Shown: piece after piece, positions 45,424-54,561 of the stretch
How positions within the stretch are numbered: the stretch's first letter is position 1
Layout of the letters: every line of letters begins with the position of its first letter
Assembly: GCA_002365595.1 (NCBI GenBank)
Contig: DFAM01000024.1
Coordinates: forward strand, 1 to 64,000
Direction: 5' to 3'
Source: Acinetobacter sp. UBA3106
GTDB taxonomy: Bacteria; Pseudomonadota; Gammaproteobacteria; Pseudomonadales; Moraxellaceae
DNA length: 64,000 nucleotides
Made by a program: the position numbers and the translations under genes
The notes under the pieces: generated by a model
Database searches by the model: none
Seen by the model: only the letters and a program-made list of their open reading frames with translations
What the model was told of the DNA's origin: nothing

Positions 45424-46581
45424 ATGAAGATTACAATTATTGGTGCAGGCATGGGCGGATTGACCACGGGAATTGCACTAAAAAAGTTTGGGCATCAGGT
45501 CACCATCTATGAGCAAGCAGAACAAATTTTACCTGTCGGCGCAGCCATCTCGCTTTGGTCCAATGGTGTGAAGTGTTTGAATTACCTGGGGCTGACTGAA
45601 CAGGTTGCTAAGTTAGGCGGTCAGATGGATCAGCTGGCGTATATAGATGGCTTGACGGGCGATACCATGACCCAGTTCAGTTTATTGCCCTTGATTGAAG
45701 AGGTCGGACAACGTCCGTATCCGGTGGCACGTGCCGACTTGCAAAATATGTTGATGGATGAGTTTGGCCGTGAAAATATCCAACTTGGCAAAAAAATGGT
45801 TGCGCTGCAAGAACAGAGGGATGGTGTACTTGTTCAATTTGCCGATGGTAGCGAAATTAAAACCGAATTGTTGATTGGTGCCGACGGAACCCACTCGATT
45901 ACGCGTGCTTATGTGCTGGGTGAACAGGTTTCACGTCGTTATGCGGGTTATGTCAACTGGAATGGCTTGGTCGAAATTAGTGATGATCTTTCTCCGGCAG
46001 ACCAGTGGACAACTTTTGTTGGTGAGGGTAAACGTGTTTCGCTGATGCCTGTTGCAGATGGAAAATTCTATTTCTTTTTTGATGTGCCGTTACCGGTAGG
46101 TTTAGAAAACAATAAAGCAGAATATAAAACTTTACTGAAACAATATTTTAATGGCTGGTGTGCACCGGTTCAGCACTTGATTGATGCTTTAGATGAACAA
46201 AAAACCAACCGTGTAGAAATTCATGACATTGAGCCTTTTGCCCAATTTTATCAAGGCCGTGTGGTGATTGTCGGCGATGCAGCACACAGTACCACGCCGG
46301 ATATTGGTCAGGGCGGCTGCCAGGCCATGGAAGATGCGATTTATTTGGCCCGTGCCTTACAAATTAATACTTTGGGTCTACAGGATGCTTTAAAGCGTTA
46401 TCAAAATAAACGTAATGAACGCGCCAATGAGCTGGTACTACGTGCACGAAAACGCTGTGATGTGACTCATATGAAAGATGAAGTGGTGACCAAAGAATGG
46501 TATGAAGAATTAAGAAAGGAACAGGGGCCACATATTATGAAAGGCATTATCAGCAATATTATTGGTAATCCATTAGATTAA
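45424..46581 (+). CDS. hpxO: FAD-dependent urate hydroxylase
   Basis: 385 residues, aromatic-hydroxylase-type flavoprotein. The dinucleotide motif GAGMGG is at residues 7-12, the second FAD motif [15 protein letters not shown] is near 285, and the RADLQ and DG motifs are between. [19 protein letters not shown] and [12 protein letters not shown] resemble HpxO, which uses NADH and O2 to turn urate into 5-hydroxyisourate without cofactor-free uricase or a copper enzyme. Ribosome binding site AGAGGAG. The uraH, uraD, puuE, alc and allA genes around it complete the route to glyoxylate and urea. Confidence 0.93.
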   Translation: MKITIIGAGMGGLTTGIALKKFGHQVTIYEQAEQILPVGAAISLWSNGVKCLNYLGLTEQVAKLGGQMDQLAYIDGLTGDTMTQFSLLPLIEEVGQRPYPVARADLQNMLMDEFGRENIQLGKKMVALQEQRDGVLVQFADGSEIKTELLIGADGTHSITRAYVLGEQVSRRYAGYVNWNGLVEISDDLSPADQWTTFVGEGKRVSLMPVADGKFYFFFDVPLPVGLENNKAEYKTLLKQYFNGWCAPVQHLIDALDEQKTNRVEIHDIEPFAQFYQGRVVIVGDAAHSTTPDIGQGGCQAMEDAIYLARALQINTLGLQDALKRYQNKRNERANELVLRARKRCDVTHMKDEVVTKEWYEELRKEQGPHIMKGIISNIIGNPLD

Positions 46582-46750
46582 TTATTGGACTCGGTTTTTT
46601 GTTTAGAAACCCTTCGTGATGAAGAGTTTTTTATTATAAAAAATGACTCAACTTGCTTGGGAGAAATAACTATTTTCATGGAAAAAGATTCGTCAATTCA
46701 GTGCTGAAGGAGTACATTACTGCACTTTAACGCTTAAAACAGGTCAAGTG

Positions 46751-47638
46751 ATGGCATCTACATGGATTCTCTTTACCCTTATGGCTGCATTTATGCAGGC
46801 TTGGCGTAATGCGTTTCAAAAGCAGCTCAGTACAACTGTAGATGTCTATGGCGTGACTCTGGCACGGTTTCTTTTCGGTTTTCCTTTTGCTCTCATTTAC
46901 CTGACAGGTTTATATCATTACCAGCCTATCCGGACTGCCATTACTTTTACTCCAAGGTTTTGGATTTACATTGTGATTGCCGGGATCAGCCAGATTGCAG
47001 CAACAGCCTTGATGGTGCAGCTATTTAAACAGAAAAACTATGCCATTGGGGTGGGGCTAGCGAAAAGTGAAGCCATTTTGGCTGCGCTGATTGGTGCTTC
47101 ATTATTGAGTGATCAGTTAAGTTTACTGGCGTGGTTCGGAGTTGCCTTGGGTGGCCTTGCCGTATTTTTACTCAGTAAAGGACCAAGAACAGAAAAACTT
47201 TCCCTGCCGACCTTATTGATTGGAATTGGCAGTGGATTATGTTTTGCCCTTACCTCTTTATTGGTACGTGAAGCCAGCCTGGAATTGCCGCAATTGCCAT
47301 TTATTCATCGCGCCGCATGGGTATTGGTCAGTATTATTGGCTTTCAATGTCTCAGTATGCTGATCTATTTAAGTTTATTGAGTCGTCAGACTTTAAAGGC
47401 GATGTGGGCAAGAATAGGCCTGACTTTTAAAGTCAGTGTCTGCAGTTTTATCGCTTCCTTGGGCTGGTTTACCGCCATGAGCATGCAATCTGTCGCGATT
47501 GTCAAAACACTGGGACAGATTGAAATCCTGTTTAGCTTGCTCATTTCTGCTTATTTCTTTAAGGAAAAACTGGCCAAAGCAGAGCACTGGGGATTATTAC
47601 TGGTGGTGATTGCCGCCATACTGGTGATTTGGGCCTAG
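46751..47638 (+). CDS. EamA/DMT family transporter
   Basis: 295 residues with ten hydrophobic segments and two EamA repeats. KSEAILAALIGASLLSD at the end of the first repeat and TLGQIEILFSLLISAYFFKEKL in the second are the usual helix-pair motifs. ATG at 46751 follows AGG at about eight bases. No nitrogen-type promoter is visible in the 169-base gap after hpxO, so it may read through from hpxO or have an ordinary promoter. Substrate unknown; export of a purine-derived or amino compound is only a guess from position. Confidence 0.85.
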   Translation: MASTWILFTLMAAFMQAWRNAFQKQLSTTVDVYGVTLARFLFGFPFALIYLTGLYHYQPIRTAITFTPRFWIYIVIAGISQIAATALMVQLFKQKNYAIGVGLAKSEAILAALIGASLLSDQLSLLAWFGVALGGLAVFLLSKGPRTEKLSLPTLLIGIGSGLCFALTSLLVREASLELPQLPFIHRAAWVLVSIIGFQCLSMLIYLSLLSRQTLKAMWARIGLTFKVSVCSFIASLGWFTAMSMQSVAIVKTLGQIEILFSLLISAYFFKEKLAKAEHWGLLLVVIAAILVIWA

Positions 47639-47657
47639 TTCGATTGAAATTACAAGT

Positions 47658-47692
47658 TGTATCTTAGCCCTCAGTTCAACGACTAAGATACA
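47658..47692. terminator. Hairpin between convergent genes
   Basis: TGTATCTTAG pairs perfectly with CTAAGATACA across a 15-base loop; no strong T run on either side. Confidence 0.6.
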
Positions 47693-47705
47693 TAGAGTTC
47701 ATGGT

Positions 47706-49058
47706 TTAAGCAGCTAATAAATCTTTTGCGGCCTGACGATGTTCAGCCAATAACTTGTCCATATCAAGACCCAATATTTGTTGATCTTTGACCACCCATT
47801 TGCCTTTAACCATGACATGTTCTGCACGGTCTGCGCCACAGAGCAGCAGCGCTGCAACAGGATCATGACTGCCTGAAAATTTGATGTCATCTAGTGTATA
47901 AAAAGCCAAATCCGCCTGAAAGTCAGGGGCAATTTCCCCCAAATGCTGATCTCGACCCAGCAATTGTGCTGAACCTTTGGTCACCCAACTCAAGGCCAGT
48001 TCAGGAGTAATCATTTCAGCACCATATTTCAGACGTTGCAGATACATGGCCTGACGCGCTTCCAGAATTAAATTGGATGCATCTCCGGAGGCTGAACCGT
48101 CCACACCCAAACCAATTTTTGCGCCGGCCTGGATTAAATCTATAGTCGGACAAATCCCGGAAGCCAGACGCATATTGGAATGCGGGCAATGACAGATGCC
48201 GACCTGCGCTGCACCTAAACGGCGAATCTCATCGGCATTGAAATGAATACCATGTGCGAGCCAGGTACGATGATTCAACCAGCCAACACTGCCCAGATAA
48301 TCAACTGTGCGCATGCCAAATTTTTCCAGACAAAAGTTTTCTTCATCCAGAGTTTCCGCCAGATGGGTATGCAGCCGCACATCATGCTGCTGCGCCAGTT
48401 GGGCACTTTCACGCATAATTTCCTGCGTGACCGAAAAAGGAGAACAGGGTGCAAGGGCAATATTCACCATCGCATCTGCACTACGGTCATGATATTTCGA
48501 AATCAGCCTTTCCGAATCGAGCAAGATGGTTTGCATATCCTGTACCGTGTGCTGCGGTGGCAGACCGCCCTGATCTTCACCCAGACTCATCGAACCGCGG
48601 GTCAGCATGACCCGGATACCTAAACTTTGTGCAGCCTGTACCTGAATATCAATCGCATCATGCAGTTGCTGGGGAAATAAATAATGGTGATCTGCCGCAA
48701 AAGTACAGCCGGACATCAATAATTCAGCCAAAGCCACTTGCGTCGCCAAATAGAGCTGTTCCGAATTTAGCTTGGCCCATACCGGATACAGCGTTTTAAG
48801 CCAGGGGAAAAGCGGCGCATTCACCACAGGTGCCCAGGCACGGGTCAAGGTTTGATAGAAATGATGATGGCTATTGATCAGTCCAGGCAAAATCACCAGA
48901 TTCTTGGCATCAAATGTTTCATCAAAGGGCGTAATGGGTGTTTGTCCTAACGCCACCAGTTCAACAATTTTTCCCGATTGAATGACCAGACCACCGCGTG
49001 CATCACTTTGATTGCCAGTAAAAATTGCCAGTGGATGTTTAATCCAGATTGTTGACAT
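47706..49058 (-). CDS. 8-oxoguanine deaminase (amidohydrolase)
   Basis: 450 residues of the TIM-barrel amidohydrolase family. The metal motif INSHHHFYQT is near residue 63, HTHLAETLDEENFC near 235 gives the third histidine, AHGIHF follows, and GVDGSASGDASN near 320 holds the metal-binding Asp. The FYQTLTRAWAPVVNAPLFPWLKTLYP stretch (seen in parts) and GSMSLGEDQGG match 8-oxoguanine deaminases, which convert 8-oxoguanine to urate. That would feed HpxO directly. Related hydroxyatrazine hydrolases have a similar layout, but the context favours the purine enzyme. It has its own nitrogen-type promoter. Confidence 0.88.
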   Translation of the reverse strand: MSTIWIKHPLAIFTGNQSDARGGLVIQSGKIVELVALGQTPITPFDETFDAKNLVILPGLINSHHHFYQTLTRAWAPVVNAPLFPWLKTLYPVWAKLNSEQLYLATQVALAELLMSGCTFAADHHYLFPQQLHDAIDIQVQAAQSLGIRVMLTRGSMSLGEDQGGLPPQHTVQDMQTILLDSERLISKYHDRSADAMVNIALAPCSPFSVTQEIMRESAQLAQQHDVRLHTHLAETLDEENFCLEKFGMRTVDYLGSVGWLNHRTWLAHGIHFNADEIRRLGAAQVGICHCPHSNMRLASGICPTIDLIQAGAKIGLGVDGSASGDASNLILEARQAMYLQRLKYGAEMITPELALSWVTKGSAQLLGRDQHLGEIAPDFQADLAFYTLDDIKFSGSHDPVAALLLCGADRAEHVMVKGKWVVKDQQILGLDMDKLLAEHRQAAKDLLAA

Positions 49059-49093
49059 AACATTGCCTTAATCAGTGAAATTTCATTTAAAAA

Positions 49094-49109
49094 AGCAAGA
49101 GTTATACCA
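49094..49109 (-). promoter_or_regulatory. Candidate sigma-54 promoter for the 8-oxoguanine deaminase
   Basis: Minus strand TGGTATAACTCTTGCT, with GG-N10-GC and an exact TTGCT, 36 bases before the ATG and 12 bases past the LysR stop. Confidence 0.6.
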
Positions 49110-49120
49110 ACTGATATATT

Positions 49121-50050
49121 TTAGGCTGAGAGTACAGGAACTTGCTGTTTTAGCGCTTCCATCTGTTCACTGATATGCTTGATCATTAACTGCGATGCTC
49201 TGGAAATTTGCCGTTTCGGAGCAACACAAAGAGCAATGGTCAGTGGATGCAGACCTTTTTCCAGAATCGGCTTGAATACCAACTCTTTACGTTCCAGATA
49301 GGGCAAGACATCTAAAAAACTTAAAATGCCTATGCCTAAATTTTTCTGGATCAGGGCATTCATCAGCCGAATATCATTAGATTCGGTTTTTCTGGCCGGA
49401 ATAAATTGATGGTGCTTATACAGGGCCTGTACATAATCATGAATAATCAGTGGTTCCGACGGAATAAAGTGGTTATCGCCTAAAGTATCGGAAAAATAGA
49501 TTTTTTTAGCGTGAACCAGCGGATGATCATTACTCATGACAAAACCGACCGGTAATTCCAGAAAATGGATCATCTCCAGATGATGATGCGCTTTGGGATT
49601 TAAAATTAATCCAAAATCCAGTTCGGCATCCATAATCTTTTTGGCAATAATTTCGCTGTCTGCCACCCGAATATTAAAATGAATCCAGGGATAATTCTCA
49701 TACATGTACTGTATGGATTGCATGATAAAACCATCGCTTAAAGCCGAGATCAGGCCAAATTCGATGGTGCCCCGATTCAGCCCCTGAATTTCATCAAAAC
49801 GGATACGGGTATGCTGAAACTCCTTTTGCCATTTCAGTAAGTCAGCATAGAGCAATTCACCTGCCAGAGTCAGCTTTAAACCATTCGGCAAACGTTCAAA
49901 CAAGATGATGCCCAAATCTTCTTCAGCCAGCGCAATTTGACGATGTACCGCAGAAACTGAAATAAACAGCTGATCTGCTGCCTTGCGCAGGCTGCTAGTT
50001 TTGGCGACCGCAATAAAATATTCGGAAAAACGTGAAAAGGGTGTATTCAT
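49121..50050 (-). CDS. LysR family transcriptional regulator
   Basis: 309 residues. N-terminal winged helix-turn-helix (YFIAVAKTSSLRKAADQLFISVSAVHRQIA in parts, recognition helix near residue 30-48), linker helix, and a periplasmic-binding-type effector domain from about residue 90. Divergent from the Rieske oxygenase gene with a 267-base gap that contains two copies of a 17-base dyad. It is therefore the likely controller of that gene and, from a matching dyad at 54514, of the BMP-ABC operon. The ligand is presumably a purine or purine product, which is inference. Confidence 0.9.
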   Translation of the reverse strand: MNTPFSRFSEYFIAVAKTSSLRKAADQLFISVSAVHRQIALAEEDLGIILFERLPNGLKLTLAGELLYADLLKWQKEFQHTRIRFDEIQGLNRGTIEFGLISALSDGFIMQSIQYMYENYPWIHFNIRVADSEIIAKKIMDAELDFGLILNPKAHHHLEMIHFLELPVGFVMSNDHPLVHAKKIYFSDTLGDNHFIPSEPLIIHDYVQALYKHHQFIPARKTESNDIRLMNALIQKNLGIGILSFLDVLPYLERKELVFKPILEKGLHPLTIALCVAPKRQISRASQLMIKHISEQMEALKQQVPVLSA

Positions 50051-50170
50051 ATAGGTATTGAGGCAAGTTTGCCTAACTGTCTTTTTTATAGCGCATGATG
50101 GTTCTGACTATGCGAGTTCTATGCCAAATTCACATTTTTAGTCTGCAAGAACATTTCAATCCACCTTAGT

Positions 50171-50218
50171 GTTCTAATTTTTAGAATAATAAGTACGAAA
50201 CATTCTAATAGACAGAAT
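50171..50218. promoter_or_regulatory. Two LysR-type dyads before the Rieske gene
   Basis: GTTCT-N7-AGAAT (50171-50187) and ATTCT-N7-AGAAT (50202-50218), 31 bases apart centre to centre, about three helical turns. The arrangement fits a LysR tetramer. The same motif occurs at 54514-54530. Confidence 0.6.
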
Positions 50219-50257
50219 GCTAAAAATTCATTTAATTTCAAATACAAGTTAAAGCAA

Positions 50258-50277
50258 AAGGTCAGTATTTTGACCTT
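50258..50277 (+). promoter_or_regulatory. Perfect inverted repeat in the Rieske gene leader
   Basis: AAGGTCA-N6-TGACCTT lies 40 bases before the ATG. It could be an operator for a second regulator or a leader hairpin; there is no T run after it. Confidence 0.45.
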
Positions 50278-50317
50278 GAAAAAGGCTTGGCCACGAAATT
50301 GAAAAGAAGGATTTTAT

Positions 50318-51373
50318 ATGAACGCCATACCAGTACTTAATCTATTTACTCAACCACATGGTAGTGCGTTTGATCCATCTGACTGGAATATTTTGGCGCA
50401 GCACTGGTATCCGGTTGCACGTATTCAGGACGTCAGTACCACACCACAGCAAGTCATATTGCTGGACGTAAAAATGGCGCTGTATAAAACCGAAAGCGGT
50501 CAAATCCATTTGGCCCGGGATATCTGTCCGCACCGTGGTGTCCCACTAACCAAAGGCTGGGTACAAGGGGAAGAGCTGGTCTGTCCTTATCATGGACTAC
50601 ATTACAATACCGAAGGCAAATGTTCGAAAATTCCGGCTCAGCCAGAACTGACAAAAATTTCTGAGCGTTTTAGCCTGACCAAATTTCCTGTGGTAGAAAA
50701 ATATGGCCTGATTTGGACCAGTCTATTTAACCGTGATCAAAGCGAGACGAATTTTCCGGTGCTGGAAACCTGGGATGCGGAAGGTCATCAGGCCATTTTG
50801 CCGCCATTTGTGGATATTAATGGTTCCAGCGGCCGGCAACTAGAAGGCTTTATTGATGTTGCACATTTTGCCTGGGTGCATCATCAGGCATTTGCAGACC
50901 GTGAAAACCAGGTAGTGCCGAAGTACCATACCGAACGTACAGACTACGGTTTAAAAAGCATTTATATTTCCAATGTCAGTAACTATCCGCATGGTCTACA
51001 ACATTTAGAGTCGGAAGGTTTTATGTGGACCCGTGAATTTGATGTGTATCCGCCATTTTCAGCAACATTGAAAGTGTATTTCCCCAATGATGGCATTTTA
51101 AAAATTTTAAATGCGTGCTGTCCGGTTTCCCATAATAAAACCCGACTATTTGTGCCGCTGACCCGTAACTTCGACACCACTGGAGATTTACAGGCAGTGT
51201 ATGATTTTAATGCACAAATTTTTGCAGAAGATCAGGAGATGGTAGAAAGCCAAAAACCAGAAGAATTACCCCTGGATATTAGTATGGAAGCCCATTTTGA
51301 AGCAGATCGTTCATCTACCACTTACCGTCGTATATTGGCCGAATGGGGATTAAGTAAACGCTATATCGTTTAA
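50318..51373 (+). CDS. Rieske non-heme iron oxygenase, possible purine oxygenase
   Basis: 351 residues. The Rieske [2Fe-2S] motif is complete: Cys70 and His72 in ICPHRG, Cys89 and His92 in VCPYHG. The mononuclear iron site appears as D180-V-A-H183-x4-H188 (IDVAHFAWVHH). Length and layout fit single-component Rieske oxygenases such as the HpxD group linked to hypoxanthine/xanthine oxidation in Klebsiella and the N-demethylases of caffeine degraders (NdmA class). Both families work on purines, in agreement with the neighbours. Such enzymes need a separate reductase, which is not seen in this window. AAGGA is the ribosome binding site. Terminated by a strong hairpin. Confidence 0.85.
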   Translation: MNAIPVLNLFTQPHGSAFDPSDWNILAQHWYPVARIQDVSTTPQQVILLDVKMALYKTESGQIHLARDICPHRGVPLTKGWVQGEELVCPYHGLHYNTEGKCSKIPAQPELTKISERFSLTKFPVVEKYGLIWTSLFNRDQSETNFPVLETWDAEGHQAILPPFVDINGSSGRQLEGFIDVAHFAWVHHQAFADRENQVVPKYHTERTDYGLKSIYISNVSNYPHGLQHLESEGFMWTREFDVYPPFSATLKVYFPNDGILKILNACCPVSHNKTRLFVPLTRNFDTTGDLQAVYDFNAQIFAEDQEMVESQKPEELPLDISMEAHFEADRSSTTYRRILAEWGLSKRYIV

Positions 51374-51380
51374 ATATTTT

Positions 51381-51413
51381 AAAAAAGCACCTTTATATAT
51401 CAGGTGCTTTTTT
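51381..51413 (+). terminator. Intrinsic terminator after the Rieske gene
   Basis: AAAAAAGCACCT-N9-AGGTGCTTTTTT, perfect 12-base stem. Confidence 0.9.
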
Positions 51414-51455
51414 ATTTTAAGCCCACTGTAAAATTTATATTAACGAGCATTACCT

Positions 51456-51944
51456 ATGATAAATAGTCCGAGCCAAGCGCAGATTATTAAATTCCTCAAA
51501 CTTTCCAATGAGGTGGGTAAACGTGCCATCAGCTTAGGACATCATCCTTTTGGTGCAGTTCTGGTGGCTCCGGATCATAAAACGGTACTTTTGACCCAAT
51601 GTAATATTGATACCGTGAACCATGCCGAATCGACCTTGGCACGGATTGCAGCTACGAACTATCAGGCTGAATATTTATGGCAATGTACTTTATATACTGC
51701 AGTAGAACCTTGCTGTATGTGCTCTGGCACGATTTATTGGGCCAATATCGGCCGTGTTGTGTATTGCATGACCGAAGAAAAACTGCTGGCCTGTACCGGT
51801 AATCATGATGAAAACCCGACGATGAGCGTGTCCTCTGCCTATGTATTTTCCCATTGCCAAAAAGAGGTGGAACTGATTGGTCCAGTGCCTGAACTGGAAG
51901 ATGAAATAGCCCAATTACAAAATGGTTTTTGGTCGAAAAGATAA
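51456..51944 (+). CDS. Nucleoside/guanine deaminase, cytidine-deaminase fold
   Basis: 162 residues with the zinc site H56-A57-E58 (NHAEST) and P85-C86-C87-M88-C89 (EPCCMCSG). The C-terminal half (NHDENPTMSVSSAYVF) and GLN-type ending resemble GuaD guanine deaminase rather than TadA, which would be expected near translation genes. It would convert guanine to xanthine, or an aminated purine to its oxo form. It lies behind a terminator, so it has its own promoter; no -24/-12 element is visible. Cytoplasmic. Confidence 0.85.
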   Translation: MINSPSQAQIIKFLKLSNEVGKRAISLGHHPFGAVLVAPDHKTVLLTQCNIDTVNHAESTLARIAATNYQAEYLWQCTLYTAVEPCCMCSGTIYWANIGRVVYCMTEEKLLACTGNHDENPTMSVSSAYVFSHCQKEVELIGPVPELEDEIAQLQNGFWSKR

Positions 51945-52036
51945 TCAATTTTTTATGCATTGTTATTTTTAAGTCGATTTAAATTTAATAAAAGATTTTT
52001 AAATATTTAACTTAAAAATATTCATTTTTATCCAGT

Positions 52037-52052
52037 TGGAATATTAATTGCT
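52037..52052 (+). promoter_or_regulatory. Candidate sigma-54 promoter for the first BMP gene
   Basis: TGGAATATTAATTGCT: GG-N10-GC with exact TTGCT, 69 bases before the ATG. The -24 half TGGAAT is identical to that of the second BMP gene. Confidence 0.6.
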
Positions 52053-52120
52053 TTACTCAAACCGATTTTAAATATTTTTATAAACATTTTCTTTGAACAA
52101 ATATAGATGGAGTTGCATTA

Positions 52121-53203
52121 ATGAGTTTAAAAAAGAAAACTTTGGGGAACGCCTTTCTGGTTTTGGGCAGTTTGGCTATAATGATTCCCGGTCAGACTCA
52201 AGCCACAGAAAAAGCGGCTTTTATCTATTTGGGACCTACCAGTGACCACGGCTGGTCTTATTCACATGAACAAGGCCGTATAAAGGCAGATAAAGCACTG
52301 GCTGGTAAATATCAAACCACATTTATTGAAAATGTACCCGAAACTGCAGATGCGGAACGTGTGGTCCGTAATCTTGCCCAGCAAGGCAATAAGGTCATTT
52401 TTGGTACCTCATTTGGCTATATGAACGCGATGGAAAAAGTCGCCAAGCAGTTTCCAAATACCGTATTTATGCATGCAACCGGCTACAAACAAGCTAAAAA
52501 CCTGGGTGTATATGAAACGCGTACCTATGAAGGTGCTTATATGCTAGGTGTCGTGGCAGGACAAAAAACTCAAACCGATACCATCGGTGTGGTCGCATCT
52601 TTTCCGATTCCTGAAGTGGTACGTAACATCAATGCCTATACCTTAGGTGCACAAAGTGTCAATCCGAAAGTGAAAACCAAAGTGATTTGGGCAAATACCT
52701 GGTTTAACCCGGGCAAGGAACGTGAAGCGGCGTTAGCGCTGATTGCACAAAAAGCCGATGTGTTGATGCAGAATACCGACTCGCCGGCAGTGGTACAGGC
52801 TGCGCAGCAAAAGGGTATCTATGCTTTTGGCTGGAACTCGGACATGAGTAAATTTGGTCCTAAGGCGCACTTGGCAGCAGCTGTGCTGCATTGGGAGAAA
52901 ATTTATGAGCCGGTTATGCAACAGGTTGAGGCCAAAACCTGGAAAACGTCGGCGATTAAATATGGAGTAAAACAGGGCGCAGTGAACATTGAAAATTTTG
53001 GTCCATCCACCACGGCTGAAATGAAAGCCAAAGCAATTGCCGTGCGCAATGCACTGCAAAAAGGCAGCTTGCATCCATTCACTGGTCCCATCTATAAACA
53101 GGATGGCAGCTTGCTGGTGGCAAAAGGCAATTCATTAACAGATGCAGATTTAGCGAAAACCAATTATTACGTCAAAGGTGTAGAAGGAAGTTTTCCTAAA
53201 TAA
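52121..53203 (+). CDS. BMP family ABC substrate-binding protein (copy 1)
   Basis: 360 residues with a signal peptide cleaved near TQA-TEK (residue 28). The mature part is the basic membrane protein/Med fold (FIYLGPTSDHGWSYSHEQGR, NTVFMHATGYK, PIPEVVRNINAY in order), a family that binds nucleosides and purines. No lipobox is present, so it is a free periplasmic protein. By eye it is about three-quarters or more identical to the protein encoded at 54686, with long identical stretches. It is probably an alternative binding protein for the same ABC transporter, with the oxygenase gene 98 bases downstream. Confidence 0.9.
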   Translation: MSLKKKTLGNAFLVLGSLAIMIPGQTQATEKAAFIYLGPTSDHGWSYSHEQGRIKADKALAGKYQTTFIENVPETADAERVVRNLAQQGNKVIFGTSFGYMNAMEKVAKQFPNTVFMHATGYKQAKNLGVYETRTYEGAYMLGVVAGQKTQTDTIGVVASFPIPEVVRNINAYTLGAQSVNPKVKTKVIWANTWFNPGKEREAALALIAQKADVLMQNTDSPAVVQAAQQKGIYAFGWNSDMSKFGPKAHLAAAVLHWEKIYEPVMQQVEAKTWKTSAIKYGVKQGAVNIENFGPSTTAEMKAKAIAVRNALQKGSLHPFTGPIYKQDGSLLVAKGNSLTDADLAKTNYYVKGVEGSFPK

Positions 53204-53301
53204 CCAGACTGCGTAATTAAATGCAAATGACTCATTTTATTTTAAATTCAGAGTTATTTTTTTGAAATAGCGCACTGATTTAACAGAGGTTAGATTGTCC
53301 T

Positions 53302-54285
53302 ATGAGCATTCCAGTGATTGATTTAAGCGGCGCTTTAGCTGCTGGATCTAAACAGGTCAATGAGGTTGTACATCTGCTGCGCCAAGCTGCAACCAGTTCG
53401 GGTTTCTTTTATGTCAAAAATCATGGCATTGATCCAGTTTTAATTCAGCGTCAATTTGCACTATGCGAACAGATTTTTGACCTGCCTTTAAGCACTAAAA
53501 TGAAATATGATCAAAGCCTGAATGCCAGTCATTTGGGGTTTGAGCAGTTGTCTGCACAAAAGTCAGATTACAATGCCAAGCCGGATATTAAGGAAGGTTT
53601 TTATTGCGGTAAAACTTATAGTGCTGACCATCCCTATGTGTTAGCCAAATATCAAGGCTATGGCATTAATCAATGGCCGAGTGAAGTGCCTGAAATGGAG
53701 CAATACTGCCAGGAATATATTGCAGAACTGAGCCTGCTGGCCAAGCGCATTATGCAGTTACTGGCTTTATCTCTGGAGCTGGATGAGCATTATTTTGATG
53801 AGTGTTGTCATGATCCCATGATGACCTTGAAAATGCTGCGCTATCCGCCTCATCCGGCAGATGCCGATGAAAACAGCTTTGGTGTCGGTGCGCACACAGA
53901 TTGGGGTTCAATTACGATTTTGGCGCAAGACAACTGTGGCGGTTTGGAAGTTTGCCTGCCCGATGGAAGCTGGGTCACTGCACCACCCATTGAGGGAACT
54001 TTTGTCGTCAATTTAGGTGACCTGATTCCACGTTGGAGTAACGATTTATTTAAATCTAATCCACACCGGGTACGGAATATGTATGCAGACGGAAAATCTC
54101 GTTATTCGATCCCTTTCTTTTATGGTCCAAATTATATGACCCATATTTATGCATTGCCCGGCACAGTCAAAGATACGGAAAGTTACCGTTATAAGCCATG
54201 CACCGCAGGTGAACACATGGAAGAAATGTACATGAAAGCCTATGCCTTAAATGCAGAAGAACAAAAGGTGCTAGAAAAAATTTAA
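53302..54285 (+). CDS. 2-oxoglutarate/Fe(II) oxygenase, isopenicillin N synthase-like
   Basis: 327 residues. N-terminal DIOX_N region (IPVIDLSGAL, then SSGFFYVKNHGID near residue 35). The iron ligands are HTDWGS near residue 198 and the distal His in NPHRV near 254, with the RYSIPFFY arginine near 265 for 2-oxoglutarate. It is intact and of normal length. It lies between two duplicated BMP binding-protein genes in a purine transport region, so the substrate is likely a purine or nucleoside-related compound; that is inference. The same superfamily as the truncated gene at the left edge, though not closely similar by eye. Confidence 0.9.
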   Translation: MSIPVIDLSGALAAGSKQVNEVVHLLRQAATSSGFFYVKNHGIDPVLIQRQFALCEQIFDLPLSTKMKYDQSLNASHLGFEQLSAQKSDYNAKPDIKEGFYCGKTYSADHPYVLAKYQGYGINQWPSEVPEMEQYCQEYIAELSLLAKRIMQLLALSLELDEHYFDECCHDPMMTLKMLRYPPHPADADENSFGVGAHTDWGSITILAQDNCGGLEVCLPDGSWVTAPPIEGTFVVNLGDLIPRWSNDLFKSNPHRVRNMYADGKSRYSIPFFYGPNYMTHIYALPGTVKDTESYRYKPCTAGEHMEEMYMKAYALNAEEQKVLEKI

Positions 54286-54310
54286 ATACGAAAAAGCTGA
54301 CTCAGAAATA

Positions 54311-54349
54311 AAAAAGCCCAACTTTGAACAAGTTTGGGCTTTTTTTTAT
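54311..54349 (+). terminator. Intrinsic terminator after the oxygenase
   Basis: AAAAAGCCCAA..TTGGGCTTTTTTTT stem with a T run; it separates BMP1-oxygenase from the BMP2-ABC operon. Confidence 0.88.
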
Positions 54350-54513
54350 CATTACTGAACTGTGATTATTCTGCCTGCGCTAAAAAAAAGCATTTCTGCT
54401 GGCTGATCGAATAACTTTGATTTGTAGTCAAAATAAAAATAAAAAAAAAGAGAAAAATAAAAGAACTTTAAAATATAAGACATTGTATTTCATCAATAAA
54501 AAATAATATTTTT

Positions 54514-54558
54514 GTTCTAAAAAACAGAACGTAATGTTTATGTTCTAATTTTTATCAA
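54514..54558 (+). promoter_or_regulatory. LysR-type dyads before the second BMP gene
   Basis: GTTCT-N7-AGAAC (54514-54530) is a perfect dyad, and GTTCTAATTTTTATCAA (54542-54558) repeats the left 12 bases of the dyad at 50171 with a decayed right half. Both are just upstream of the -24 element at 54562. Confidence 0.55.
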
Positions 54559-54561
54559 TTT

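Noticed and set aside
50289..50304. GG-N10-GA sequence (TGGCCACGAAATTGAA) before the Rieske gene as a sigma-54 promoter
   Set aside because: The start site would fall within about five bases of the ATG and remove the ribosome binding site, and the -12 GC is missing.
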